Positions 23,521 to 37,917 are shown, numbered from the stretch's first letter. The stretch: DNA of 64,000 nt from Calliphora vicina (GCF_958450345.1 NC_088781.1:57800315-57864314); one strand, 5' to 3'. Notes: generated by a model from the sequence alone, not told the origin. A program made the numbers and translations.

Positions 23521-23853
23521 TTATTAGTTATATCCAGAGCAATCGATAAACATAAATGCTTATTAATATTTAAATAATAACAAAATATCATTGGAAACCA
23601 TATTATTTGACTTACAACGTCCTTACACTAAATGAGCGCGATATGTAAAAGTATTAAAGTATAATTGTGAGTGAGTGGGTTTGTATGTGAGAAAAATAAA
23701 AACGAGTCCTTTTTGGCGAGACACCATATAACGACTACTTAAGATACCTAAAGGAAAACTTTATTTTATTGGACTCTTTTTTTGTTTGCTGCTATTCTTG
23801 TGGTGCTTTTCTACTGCTTCTGCTTCATCATCAACTTCTGGTTGCGGCTGTTA
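23521..23853. other. Short unassigned spacer
   Basis: Lies between the small MITE and element A2. No feature supported. Confidence 0.35.
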
Positions 23854-25842
<1,989 letters not shown>

Positions 25843-25988
25843 TTATTTTTGTTTTACTTATGGCTCCCCAAAGAACCTTTGAGTTTTTGTTTATTGCTTA
25901 TTTATGACCGACCAAATGTCGTTACTTATTCCTTTTTCTTTACGCTTCATATATACGAATTATTTGTTTGTAAACATGTGTGTTAAAG
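25843..25988. other. Short spacer
   Basis: No feature supported. Confidence 0.3.
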
Positions 25989-26430
25989 GGTGACTCATAT
26001 TTAGCACTTATTTAATGTTCCCAATCCCTAATATTGTTCTCCGTTAGCTAAAATTCAAATGCTGAAAACTTTAGTGATTGCACATTTGATTTGAAGTTTT
26101 TAGTCAAAGTAGCATTATTTTCAAACATTTACATTTTCAAAATTTTAAACGAAATTTCAAAAACTTAAGAAAAATCTATTTGATTCTAATAAATTCTAAA
26201 TGAAGACTAAAAACCAATTTTTAACTGTTGTTCCTATTATGAGTTCACGATTGGAAATTGGTGGAATTCCAGGAAATTTTGGTTTTTGGAAAACATTTTT
26301 TAAAAATCTTTCGTAGAAAAAATATTTTTCAGCCTATTTTATAATATTTAATTTCAGCATTTGGTTTTAAGATGACTGGGTATAATTTTAGAACTTGGGA
26401 TCATCGAAAATCCAAAAAGTGCAATATAAG
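25989..26430. mobile_element. Candidate TIR element
   Basis: AGGGTGACTCATATTTAGCA at the left resembles the complement of the right end, AGGATGACCCTTATATTGCA. Flanks GTGTGTTAA and GCGTGTATA could be a decayed TSD. Weak, by-eye evidence only. Confidence 0.4.
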
Positions 26431-27189
26431 GGTCATCCTAGCGTGTATAAATGTATGAGTATAATATATCTTCAGCTTTAATGTGTAAATATATCTGTCT
26501 ATATGTGGCTGCCTTTTTATATGGTTTTTGAAAAATTGTACCAACTTAAATGATTATTTGTTTTCATTGTAAACTTGGTGTGAGTTGGAAAGAGTTTTCT
26601 CAATATTAAATTTTACTTAAATTTAAAAACATTTGTTTATAGAAATTTGTATTTTAAAAATCGGATAAAATTTTGTTTTTGTTTTGTTATTTTGGTAACT
26701 TTTTATGAAGAAAGTTTTTTGTTTTTTGCTGCAGATGAAATAAACTACAAATTAATTAAAATGTCGTAAAAGATTAATTTTATATTATAACATATCTGAT
26801 TATGTAATTGTAAGGCATGGTAGCGGATTCCGAAAATGCATTCTGCTGTGCTCTTTGAAATATTTACAAATCAAAGAAATTTTTATGAATTCGAGACAAA
26901 ATTCACATAATAGTTTGTTTTTCGTTATGGTTCGATTTTGCGCATATCCAATGCCACAGTTCCCGAATGTATATCTGATATATTGATACTAGATTTAGGT
27001 CCGACAAAGACATGGGATCTTCGGAAAGTTGATATACATATGTATACTTTGTCACATTGGAAAACTGTATTTATATATTAAAAGTGTGTTATACGTTTAG
27101 AAGTTACAGATTTATTTCCACTACTTTTTACTTCCCACACTGTGCACTGGAAGCTAAAAATTACCAATACATCCTAATTCAAGGGTCAA
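26431..27189. other. Unassigned stretch
   Basis: No gene. GACATGGGATCTTCGGAAAG near 27010 loosely recalls A-family wording (GGATCCCGAAGATATCTGGG). Confidence 0.3.
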
Positions 27190-27960
27190 ATTCAAAGGTC
27201 AACGTAAATTCCATCAATGGAATATCCGCAGATTAAACAATTTTTTATGTGATATACACATTCTCTTGAGATCTAATTTCCACACCAATGCCAGTAATGA
27301 TGAGGTATTAGATTAACGCAGGTTCGTTACCGCAATCTCCATCATGCTCATGTGATCTTTTGTGATTCTTCTTCTACCAAACAGCATCCCAAATAATAGA
27401 GTTTTATACATTCCTGCCCTTTTTGTAGTTATGCAGTTGAAGCTGTGACAATTCTACTTTGCGTATTCTGAAAGTATTCTCAACTCAATCGTTGGATTAG
27501 TAATATATAAAGGTTTGCAAACGAATTAAAGCTTGTTTTAACTAAGATCATGAGCCAGCCATATGAGCATATTCAGGTTCCAATAACAAATAATAACATT
27601 GCTGCATTAATACACAAATTTCTCATGACGTCAAATCACCGATCTCGGTTATATGTTATTTAATGCACCTTCTAAGTCCAGGAATGGAATTTAATTCCCT
27701 GCCATTCAGATATATTTCTATATAGCTCAATGTGTTTGTATCACGGTTTCAGTCCATCTATGTCCCTGGTAAAATAAATGATCTAATATAGACATCAATG
27801 ATCCTTAATATGAGATGTAAGAATCATGAAATAGTGCTGATAATCTCCTGTAGATTTGCTGGTATAAGTCATCTTGACCAGGAGATTTCTATCTATTGAT
27901 CATTGTAGTTGATACCGTGTAAATAATTGGTGTAACGATCGAGAACAGCTGTCTCCAGAT
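27190..27960 (-). pseudogene. LOA/R1-like LINE reverse transcriptase relic
   Basis: Minus-strand translation, with several frame changes, gives SPGQDDLY (27864-27887; the SPG.D region of R1/LOA-type RTs). It then gives a TET(A/V)IQT segment, YIEIYLNGREL, and IPFLDLEGALNNI (about 27655-27693), the counterpart of the FLDIEGAFNN catalytic-strand motif. Stops are frequent. The downstream part up to about 27190 resembles thumb/C-terminal sequence only faintly. It is an old dead copy; the LOA-versus-R1 choice is uncertain. Confidence 0.6.
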
Positions 27961-28258
27961 TTTCCATTTACTCAGCTAAAAAATCAAAAAATCCGGGAAA
28001 AAAAATGTTTATCAGTGTGTTTATAATTTTTCTAAGTAGTTTGGCATTGCAAATCAGCAAAATCAAATTAGTAGAACTAGATTTATGGACAAAAACATTT
28101 TTGTTTTAATATTTCAATAATTTATATTCGTGAGTGATTTTCGAAATGGGCCTTAATTTTTGAGCTATAGTTTCTTCGGCAAAGTTTTATGGAGTGATCC
28201 TTAGAACAATAATCGCGATGTGTCTTTGTCGCAAACATTTTGACCCATCCAAAAATAT
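27961..28258. mobile_element. Spacer with a B-family fragment (copy 7)
   Basis: 28100-28175 (ATTTCAATAATTTATATTCG, GTGATTTTCGAAATGGGCCT) matches the sequence near one B-family end. The rest is unassigned. ATAT at 28255-28258 is the left TSD of the next solo LTR. Confidence 0.5.
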
Positions 28259-28871
28259 TGTTACGAAATTGCACTTGAATTCAAATATAACGATTTTAAC
28301 GGCTGATTTAAAGTTGCATAATGCTTTCAAATAGCAGTACCTCTCAAACTGTAACATATCTGTGGGCATTATTAACATTGAATAAAAGCTTTCAGTTGAT
28401 CATTGATCGTAAGTATGGCAACGCTGAATGTTTGCTGCGACTCGTATATTAGAATTCGAATATTCAGTTTTGCCAGTTAGAGAACATTGTAGAAAGTTCG
28501 CCATAGATGGCGCATGTATTAGAAAGCTCTATGCTTCGAATATACGAGCTCTGACAGATGGCAGTGTTATAAATAATGGTAGAGGTTGCAGTCGTTAGTG
28601 AGTTTATCAGAGACGCTATTCGAATAAACATCAACTGAGTTGAGTGCCTTAAAGTGTGCTGTATTTTTCAAGTGAACTCGTGTACATTTTAAAGTGTGTC
28701 TGTATTTCTGCGAATTTATAAATGTGTATAAAAAACACTGAGTGACTATTTAATTCTGTTGTTGTACATTTTAAATAAATAAAGAGTTGTTAAAATTTTT
28801 AAACTACTAAACGGCTTTTATTTGCAATCAAAAGTATCCGGTTTATTTAAAGGAAATAAGTCAACGTAACA
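28259..28871 (+). mobile_element. Solo LTR copy 3
   Basis: Starts TGTTACGAAATTGCAC and ends CAACGTAACA. It is flanked by the 4-bp TSD ATAT (28255-28258, 28872-28875). It contains AATAAATAAAGAGTTGTTAA, then AACTACTAAACGGCTTTTAT, as in the other two copies, but has a different upstream (U3) part. It therefore represents a related subfamily. There is no internal coding region. Confidence 0.88.
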
Positions 28872-30496
28872 ATATACTCGTCATATTTCCTTAACAGACA
28901 AATTTTGTGACAAATTTTTCAAAAGTCGTACCGAAAGGATTAATCAAGTTTGGGTAAAAAAGTTAATATTGGGATCATACTTTCTTTCCTTTATTTTATA
29001 ACGTAGACAAAAAGCTTGATAATTTCGATCAGTTTTTTATGGAAATCATTTCTCAAAATCTTTCCGAAAAATCTGTACCACCGTAAAAAGTTCGATGCTG
29101 TTTAATAAAATGAAAAAAGTACAAAAATCAGTTAACTATTTAATTTTGATAATGCGACTGTATTAAATGTCCTGCTGTGTGTTTATTCTACCGAAAAAAG
29201 ATGTCACAAAAAACAACGGAAACATAATAATATGGAAGTGTTAAAATTTAACCATAATTTGAGTGTGTGTGTAAGTAACAGTTGTATGTATTGTGTTTAT
29301 GTGTAAATATAGTGTAATTTTGCAACTGTACAAATAACATTTACACAAGAAAGCTGTAAATGTAAATTTCACACTTATAAACTGGGAAACTTGACGTTGG
29401 CTACAATGCAAAAAGCTACTACTTATTTAAACAATTTCACAGCAATATGAATGAAATATAAAAACAGATTTTGTTTAAAGTTATACAGATATTTGTCAGA
29501 ATTTTATTAATATTTTTATAATTGAGGAAACTTGAGCTTATTTTTCTTAATTCTTTGTAAAATTATTGTTAGATCCGTTTTCTGTTAAGGTAACGATATA
29601 TATGCGTAACAATAACAATGAGAATGAGTATTTTTTATATTTATTATTTCAACCATGAAAACCAGGCACACGAACTGAACTCGTAACTACAGTTAAACAC
29701 TGTTTACCGTTGTACGAGTATGTATGTTGTTGTTGTTAATTTTGTATTACCGTTACTGTTGCTGCTTTTTAGTCTGCCATGATGGTTGTTATTGTTATAT
29801 AGTAGAGCTTTTATTGTTAAAGTCATATTGCTGGCGTTGCTCCCGATGTATGTAGGTACTGTTATGTTCGCATGAAAAGAATAAAATATAAACGCGTCAT
29901 TTTACACGCCATTTTCCATTTCATGAACATTTAAAAATGTATGAATTAGTTGATTAAAAACTACATACTAGTCTACTACCAACAACTACAACTAACTAAC
30001 AAAGTAAGTTTGTATTTATTTCTACGAATATAAACTAGCATGTTAGTGTTTAAAATTAATTTAAACCAAAGAAGATGACAAAAAAAAATACGAAATTCTA
30101 AAATAAAGTCATGTGAAAATTCACATGTGTTAATGTCACAGTCAGCAAGCAGCAAATGAGCTGACGATTCATTATTTTAGTTTTTTGAAATTATGTGGCC
30201 ACATTTGTTAGAATTTTTTATTTCCAGTTAGAAAAAGGGTTTTAAAATTTAATGAACAAAGTTGTGTCAATGAGTTTTTAACATTTAATTAAATACTTCG
30301 TTGAACTGAATTATTAAGGAGTTAAATTACACTGTGCTAGTTGAAAAAACTATCAAGCGGGACCCGGTGGGTTAAGCTAATTCGGGTACGCTGAATTCAG
30401 TGGGTGCTAACCGTTTTTTTAGGTTAGCTCGTATTTTCGAGATATACCGTTATTTCGAAAATGGAGGAGGTTGCAGCACATGTATTCGCGTAACTC
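28872..30496. other. Unassigned stretch
   Basis: 29720-29850 is rich in GTTGTT/TGCTG words. 30350-30420 is a GC-richer patch (GGGACCCGGTGGGTTAAGCT, AATTCGGGTACGC) not matched elsewhere by eye, except for weak GACCCG words near 31010. No gene found. Confidence 0.35.
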
Positions 30497-31461
30497 AAAA
30501 ACGTTTTATTTTATTGAACAAACTGAAAAACCGAAATTCCGCAACAAAATTAACTTTAAGTAAGGCTTGACTTGTTTTTAATCTTCGCAAACATTTTAGA
30601 AATATAAATTTTTTTTAGAAAAAATTTCGAAATTTTTGGTTTTTAAAACGGCATTTAAAATTGGAAAATGCATATACGCTCTTAATTTTTAAATTCAAAT
30701 GCATATGACTTTGGAGTCAGTCACGATTTGTAAACAATTCTTATTTTCTTTGACATATACATGTTGTAGTTAGTCCAATAAAAGAAAAAATGAGCAAATC
30801 GGGAAATATTTGGACCCGCTGTTATCAAAAAACTGGAGCATGGTGGTTAAAAATTTTGATAATTTAATTTTAAAATGCGAATATCTCCTAAGCTATAAGA
30901 GATAGTTGATAGCCACGATGAGGTTTTTTGTAGTGCTCGATGAGAATATTCGATGTGTGTAAGTTTTTTGAAATCGGAACACAAACAAAGAAAGAGGATC
31001 GTTTTAAAAATTGATCATACCCGAGTCCTACTTTGGGGACCCGTGACCGCACCTCTGGTAGACTCATGCAATCAAAATTCAAACCTTAAACTCGTCAACA
31101 CTTCTTCTTCTTCTTAGATTTATTTCCCTCTTTTTTGTCTGCACGTGTAGCTAATTACTACGAGTTATGTATTTTGATGAAAAATTAGGGGATATTTATA
31201 TTATTTTTTGTGAATAAAATGAAAAGTTGTGGACAGAATTTAATTATTTAGAGCTTATTTTATCTTTTTCTTCGTTTTCTAAATGTGTAATCAATTCTTA
31301 ATGCCGTTTTAATAGCTAAAAATTCTAAAAAATTATTTTTTTTGCCAAAAAATTTATATTTCTATAACGACTGCGAAGATTATAAACATGTTAAGCTTTA
31401 CTTGAAGGTAATTTCGATGCGGAATTTCGTTTTTTTCAGTTTATTCAATAAATTAAACTGT
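30497..31461. repeat. Foldback-like element with arms of about 140 bp
   Basis: ACTGAAAAACCGAAATTCCG, AACTTTAAGTAAGGC, AATCTTCGCA and AGAAATATAAATTTTTT on the left (30520-30620) are inverted at 31340-31445. Spacing is conserved and identity is roughly 80%. The loop is about 700 bp and includes a minus-strand frame (30888-31082) with no recognised motif. The right arm abuts a Tc3-like transposase relic. Confidence 0.7.
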
Positions 31462-31471
31462 TTTATGCATC

Positions 31472-31720
31472 TTCAGCGATGAGACCCATTTCTGGATGAA
31501 TCGGTACTTCATCAAACAAAATTGTCGAATTTGGGACGATCCAAGTCCACATGACATTCCGAAAATGCCACTGCTGTCGGCGTCATCGGTCCATATTTAT
31601 TTGAGAACGACGTTGGCCAGGTCATCACCGTCAATGGGGAGCGCTATAGGTTGATGATTACCTATTTTTTGTTGAATGAGTTGGATGATATGGATACCAA
31701 CGATATGTGCTACACAACTC
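31472..31720 (+). pseudogene. Tc3-like (Tc1/mariner superfamily) transposase fragment
   Basis: FSDETHFWMNRYFIKQNCRI contains the first catalytic Asp (SDE) of the DDE domain. After the PSPHDIPKMP segment a +1 frameshift gives GVIGPYLFENDVGQVITVNG and MITYFLLNELDDMD. This order is that of insect transposases commonly annotated Tc3-like. The second and third acidic residues are missing. Related fragments lie at 53225-53335 and 57013-59340. Confidence 0.8.
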
Positions 31721-31739
31721 ATACCATATTTTTGAAGGA

Positions 31740-31860
31740 CGGAGTTTTAAAGCGGCATATTTTTGAATCTAATTGAGATATTGAATTGAAATTTTTTTGT
31801 AAGACCAAAAATTAACTTAACTTAACAACAACAAAAATAGTTCGGAATAAATGTGGATCA
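31740..31860 (+). repeat. Dispersed repeat G, copy 2
   Basis: Matches 16066-16190 in order (GCGGCATATTTTTGAATCTA, GAGATATTG, AATAGTTCGGAATAAAT). It directly follows the Tc3-like relic. Confidence 0.55.
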
Positions 31861-31872
31861 AATATGGGACAT

Positions 31873-32915
31873 TAGGGTGGCCCTTAATAAACGAAAGTTG
31901 AATTTTGGCTTTTCTCACCCTCCAGTTTGGTGAACATTAGTAAAAAAATCATCCTGATTTTTTGTTAAATTTCATCAATATCGGCCCAAAAATATACAAC
32001 ATTTCGAACATTTCAAAATCTTTCCAAGAGAAATTCCAAATATTGAAAAATTTTACTTTTGACCTTCACGATTTAATGGTTAACGTTTTCCGATTTTAGT
32101 AAAAGTTTTAGAGTATATTTAGAATTATGTGGACTATAATATCCTGAATAAGTTTTGCTTAAAATTCATAAGAGTAAGGAAATGGAGCTCATTGGCCAAA
32201 AAATTGCCAAATAATTGGTTTTTCTCGAAAATTTCAAAATTTAAATCGCAGGTACGGAAAAACTATAAGTGATATTTTCATAATTTTTTCATATTTTTAT
32301 TCCCTATTATATTCTAAATAAATCCCAATGAGATGATCTAAAACTTCTGAAATTTGTTTAACAAAATTTTTAAAAATTTGAAAATGGAGTTTTGAAACTG
32401 CCGTTAAAAAATTTTTATTTTTTTGTTCATACCTAAGAATAGGTTAACGGTATCCTACGAAGACAAAAACTCATACACAAGTAAACATGGACATATTTTA
32501 AGTAAAAATGAGCTTTTATTTTAATATTTATCAAAATATGTTAATTTTGTTCCTACATTTCTTGTTCTAGTGGCCTGAGACACGTTAATGGCCTGGCGAA
32601 TTTTTAATAACTTTAACATTTTTTGACTAATTTCTGTTTTTTATGTCTCATTAGAACGACAATTAGGTACACATTTCGATTCTTTTAAATTAAATTACAA
32701 AAGTAATTTTTTAATGGCAAAATTTTTACAAAAACTAAAAAAAAATGCATTTTTTCCCCTTGTAAATGATTTTAAACCTTCAGAGGGCTTGCGGCACGTC
32801 TTAACCCCAACCGATTTACATAAAATTTTTTCAGAATGATATTTTTACTAATGTTCACTAAACTGGGGGGTGAGAATGGCCAAAATCCAACTTTCGTCTA
32901 TTAAGGGCCACCCTA
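31873..32915. mobile_element. TIR element with TAGGGTGGCCC ends and a 9-bp TSD
   Basis: TAGGGTGGCCCTTAATAAAC at the left faces the complement of the right end (TAGGGTGGCCCTTAATAGAC). The inverted repeat runs on through GAAAGTTG.ATTTTGGC for about 37 bp. ATGGGACAT flanks both sides (31864-31872, 32916-32924). Internally it is non-coding. Nine bases exceed the usual 8-bp hAT TSD, so a Mutator-like origin or a chance match of one base remains open. Confidence 0.88.
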
Positions 32916-32945
32916 ATGGGACATAGTGTGTCGGTACACTGTGTG

Positions 32946-33809
32946 CACAGTGGCGCCCGTAGAACAAGTGAGGTTGCAAAAATCAAAATTTCATGTGTCC
33001 CTAAAAAATATTGAATAAACCTCTTTTACAGTAAATTGTCCAACGATTTCAAAAATGCTACTCTTATTACAATCAAATTTTTGGTTCAGAAGATATAACC
33101 CTTCAAAGTTGACTGATTTTCAGTTTTCAAAAAAACAGATAATTTTTATGTAATTTGTGTCCGCTTTCAGATATAATATATCGAAAACTATGTAACTGAT
33201 CGTCACTATTTTTGATTCTTTTGATAGATAGATATATTTATTAAAAAAAAATAAACAAAACTTGTACTGTTTGCTTAGTATTTGTCCAGGTAAATCGATA
33301 TTTACCAACTATCCATTTTTTCATTATTTCTCAATCTTGATGGAAAATAAAAAAAACTGTCAATTTCTATACTTGCCATATTTTCAAAATAAGTTCTTTC
33401 ATTACTCCTTTACCTAATGCAAAAATTTCGAGCTGCCCGTTCTTTCCCCATTTTTAGCTAGAGGTGAAATTTTGAAAAAAGACATGGCTTCAAAAATGAC
33501 ATATAACCGTGCAAAACCAACCAACATTTTTTTTTCCAAAAATTTTTTTTTAATCTTTTCTGGAATAATTATAAATCATAAAAGTATTTAAAAAGAAACA
33601 TAAAAAATTAAAAAATTTTAAAAAATATATTATTTTACTTCCCATAAAATATATCTTTCCACAAATTTCAACTTTGCTAACCCATAAATAGGCACCTGAA
33701 AGGCGTAGAACCATTTTCAAACACTCATTTCATAGGCTGATCAATTATCTATCATATGCCGTTCAAAAGTTATGGTTTTCAACAAAAAAACTCAAATGGC
33801 GCCACTGTG
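32946..33809. mobile_element. Element with CACAGTGGCGCC inverted ends
   Basis: CACAGTGGCGCC at 32946-32957 is exactly inverted at 33798-33809. CACAGTG-type ends are known for Transib and for the RSS heptamer that Transib/RAG proteins recognise. However, the flanking pentamers (GTGTG, CGTCG) do not match as a 5-bp TSD should. The right end and its flank resemble 39114-39260 on the opposite strand. The superfamily assignment is weak. Confidence 0.45.
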
Positions 33810-34370
33810 CGTCGCACTGTGGGAAATATTACCAATCTAGCTTATAAAAATATTTTTTTTTTCAAATTTATAAACCTATAGCATAGAATAATTCTATGAT
33901 AGTTGCTACTAAAAAATGCATTCAAAATTTTTCGATTGATATGTTAATTATGAAAATACAATGCCGTAAATGTATGCAATGAATAAGTAGTACGTTCATG
34001 AGGGATTTTGGTTTCATGTTTCACCCAATGTATTATCAAAAGTTTTATTGCGCTATTGAACCTATACTTTATTTTTGGATAAAACAAGTCCTAAAGATAA
34101 CGAGGACATGATATGTTGTAGTGAAAATGATTTTAGTAATACATTTTGCAATTAAATATATAAAAGTATATTTTTGTCAAAATTTCTTAATGTGAAATGG
34201 GATTAGAAAAAAGTACCCCTAATTGCCACCAAACTAATTGTTGAGTTTGAAACTAGACCTAATAAAGTAAGTCTGGACAAAAAATGTTCAGCAATTGTTT
34301 AACCATCTGGCTCTGGCACCAATATTTTTCTACGAACCCTGGCACTATTTACATACATTTAATTTTCTAT
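33810..34370. other. Unassigned stretch
   Basis: 33810-33850 belongs to the dispersed repeat shared with 39114-39170. The rest shows no feature. Confidence 0.35.
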
Positions 34371-34485
34371 CACAGAAAAAATTATATTTCAATTCAAACA
34401 TTTATCTCATATTGAACTGGTTTCAATTATTTAATAATTAAATCAAGTATTCATTTGCTCAAAAACAAAATTTCTTGATATTTTC

Positions 34486-35063
34486 CAAGGTGTATTCAAT
34501 AAGGTGAAGTTACTAGCACAGCTGATTATTGTTTGTTTATTTATATTGAGTTTGAAAGTGTCAAATAGTTGTTTACTCTTTGTGGTTGACATTTATAATA
34601 TTTAAATTGAAAAAATAAAAAACGAAAAATTATTCAAATAAATTTATGAAAATCAATTAAATAAGTTGTGTATTTTGGATTTGCGAGTATTTTACATATA
34701 CAGCTTAATGCTTAGAACTCCTTTCGCGAATTAGGTTGTGTATTTTGGACTTGTGAGTATTTAAACAGACAGACAAAGCTAAATGCTGATTTTCATTACA
34801 AACTTCTTACAAGAATTAGTTTGTGTATTTTGGACTTGCTACAGTTTTACACAAACAGATGGACACTGTTAAATGGATAGTTTAAAAGTTATATTGTAAT
34901 CACTAAGCTTTTTATTCACGTTCGACGCATTTATAAAAAATTACCAGTAATTTATTTATTTTTTAATTTTTCTGTTTTGACATTCTCAATCTCTTGACAA
35001 ATAAAAAATATTGTCTTTGTTGTGTTTGTTGCCGAGACGCTCTCACCTGATTAATACGCCTTG
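34486..35063. mobile_element. Non-autonomous hAT element in the left palindrome arm
   Basis: CAAGGTGTATTCAATAAGGT at the left faces the complement of the right end (CAAGGCGTATTAATCAGGT). The 8-bp TSD ATATTTTC lies at 34478-34485 and 35064-35071. The interior has three spaced copies of TGTGTATTTTGGA(T/C)TTG (near 34667, 34737 and 34822). It has no counterpart in the right arm, so it postdates the inversion. Confidence 0.88.
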
Positions 35064-36059
35064 ATATTTTCTATTGAATTTTGAGTTTTGAATTTGATCA
35101 TTTTGACCAGGGTTTCGAAGAACTACTAAAAGCAGTCGCATTTTACTGAATAGTTGACTTTTTACAGTCTCATGCTTAAAAAAAAGTAACTAGTTTCAGT
35201 TTTTGATCACATGGTTACTGAAAACAGTTGACTGTGCACACACATTACAACAGCAAGCAGCAATCGATTTTGTTTTTTTCCAGCAGCCAAACGAATCAGC
35301 AGCCGCCATGTTTCAGTTTTCAACTCTACCGAACTGATTACACGACTTCAGCAGCAAAAACATTTCTGTGTGTGCTGCTTACGCATTGTCAGTTTGGAGT
35401 TTTGTTTTTCGTACTACGCAGCGTAACAAAAACTGCTAGCTCGACTGAATAGTACGACTGGCTAGTTTGGCTGGTTGTATAAAATGTGTGTACAACAACA
35501 CACACTTGAAGCTAGGTTGAATCGTATGATTTTTTGGTTTTTGTGTTTACATATCACAGAGGAAATTTAAATGTTATTATTGTTAATAGAAATAAATAGG
35601 AAATTCTTATATTTATTATATCTTAATTAAAAATACTAAAAGATAAATTTAATAAAATTATTAATTAATAAATTTAGAATAAAAAATTATTGATATTTTT
35701 TTATTATATTTTATATTGACTAACTCAGTACAACATTTTTCAGTCCATTGCTTTGGGACTCAATTCTGACAATTGCACGTGAAAGTAGCCCCAAAAATAA
35801 GTTTTGTCAAGTTGGCTGCCATAATAATTTAATGGTCATACGAATTTTTTTCCTCAAGGTGGATTTTTATCACTTTTTCTATATTTTAGCACGGTTATAT
35901 CTCGTATGGAATATCTCTTTTGTGGCTGAAGCAAAGTTGTATATATTGAATTGTAGAAGAAAAGTACGGAACATACCTACCCGAAAAAGTTGCATCCAGT
36001 GCCTTAAAAATCGCAAAAATGACAATTTTTACCAATTTTTCACCTTTTTTGCTCAATAA

Positions 36060-36650
36060 CTGGATTACAAATCCAATTATGGACCGAACACCATGAAATT
36101 AGGTCGTGTGATTTGTGTTTATATGAAAGTTATTTATCATGAATTTTTCTTGTATACCATAATTTTTAACAGATTTATTCACTTTAAAGTGATTTTCGGA
36201 AGCGGGGCTTATATGGGAGCTATGAATAATTATGGACCGATCATAAACAAATTTGGTACATATAATTTCGGCACAAGGACGAAGCCTGTTGAAGTTGGCT
36301 GAAGTCGGTTCATTATTTCACCTAGCCCCCATACAAATGTCCTCCCGAAATTGGACTTTATCGGTCATAAATGTTTAATTTATATATGTATCTACACAAA
36401 ATTTCGCTCCAAATTAGTTTTATATATACAAAATTCATGTCACCAAATTTTATTATGATTGGTCCATAATTATTCATAGCCCCATATAAGACCCGCATCC
36501 GAAAATCACTTTAAAGTGAATAAATCTGTTAAAAATGATGGTATATAAGCAAAATTCATGATAAATAACTTCCATATAAACACAAATCACACGACCTAAT
36601 TTCATGATGTTCGGTCCATAATTGGATTTGTAATCCAGTTATTGAGCAAA
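36060..36650. mobile_element. B-family element at the palindrome centre (copy 4)
   Basis: 36270-36600 reads as a B-family interior (TAGCCCCCATACAAATGTCC, TTTATCGGTCATAAATG, AAATCACTTTAAAGTG). 36064-36262 is an inverted partial copy of its right half. The B element therefore spans the symmetry centre. Confidence 0.75.
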
Positions 36651-37724
36651 AAAGGTGAAAAATTGGTAAAAAAAAATGGCCATTTTTGCGATTTTTAAGG
36701 CACTGGATGCAACTTTTTCGGGTAGGTATGTTCCGTACTTTTCTTCTACTATTCAATATATACAACTTTGCTTCAGCCACAAAAGAGATATTCCGTACGG
36801 TATACGAGATATAACCGTGGTAAAATATAGAAAAAGTGATAAAAATCAACCTTGAGGAAAAAAATTCGTATGGCCATTAAATTATTATGGCAGCCAACTT
36901 GACAAAAAAAAAATATATCAATTTAAAAAGGGTATATTAAATAACTTCATTGAAATAAAAATAAATATATTTTAAATGAGAAATAAAATGTGAAGTGTCT
37001 TCTTATTCAAAATTGCATTAAAACTTTTCTTGTGTCTAAAATTTTATGGATTTTATTAAGTTTTTTCCTTCTCCAGTAAATTGACAAAAAATCGAGTTAC
37101 GCCTTTTTTATATTAAGCCATCGATATGTAGTAATTTTATTTATTAATTTAATTTTTAATAATGAAAAATTATGAAATTTATAAATGTAATGAAATCAAA
37201 TTTAATGTTAATCGAATATATATATGCATATTGAATTTTTTTCTGAAAAAACAAGAATTTTGCATTTATCTCTATTAACAATAACAATACTTAAATTTTC
37301 TCTGTGAAATGTAAACACAAAAACCATACGATACAACTTAGCTTCACAAAGTGTATACAAAAACAAATTCTAACCAACCAGCCAAACTAGCCAGTCGTAC
37401 TATTCAGTCGAGCTAGCAGTTTTTGTTACGCTGCGTAGTACGAAAAACAAAACTCGAAACTGACAATGCGTAAGCAGCACACACAGAAATGTTTTTGCTG
37501 CTGAAGTCGTGTAATCAGTTCGGTAGAATTGAAAACTGAAACATGGTGGCTGCTGATTCGTTTGGCTGCTGGAAAAAAACAAAATCGATTGCTGCTTGCT
37601 GTTGTAATGTGTGTGCACAGTCAACTGTTTTCAGTAAGCAAATTGTTGAAATTGAAGACTTAAACTTTTTTCAGTTCAGTCGTTACATGAGGCTATTTAT
37701 TTTGGTGCTGAATAATAAACCCTG

Positions 37725-37917
37725 ATTTTGACAATTGAATATACAATTTTCGTTATTGGTTGAATTTCAAATACAAAAATTATTGAATTGATAATTTTCG
37801 TAATTGAAACACAAAAAATAACAAAAATGTGTTTTCAATTACGAAAATTATCTATTCAATAATTTTTGTATTTGAAATTCAACCAATAACGAAAATTGTA
37901 TATTCAATTGTCAAAAT
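37725..37917. repeat. Near-perfect small palindrome in the right arm
   Basis: The arms are about 87 bp (37725-37811, 37831-37917), starting ATTTTGACAATTGAATATAC. They differ by one or two bases and flank a loop of about 19 bases. Absent from the left arm of the large palindrome, so inserted or generated later. Confidence 0.9.

Noticed and set aside
35228..37624. Two nearly identical 74-codon frames on opposite strands
   Set aside because: Mirror images produced by the palindrome; no motif, no codon signature, no support as genes.
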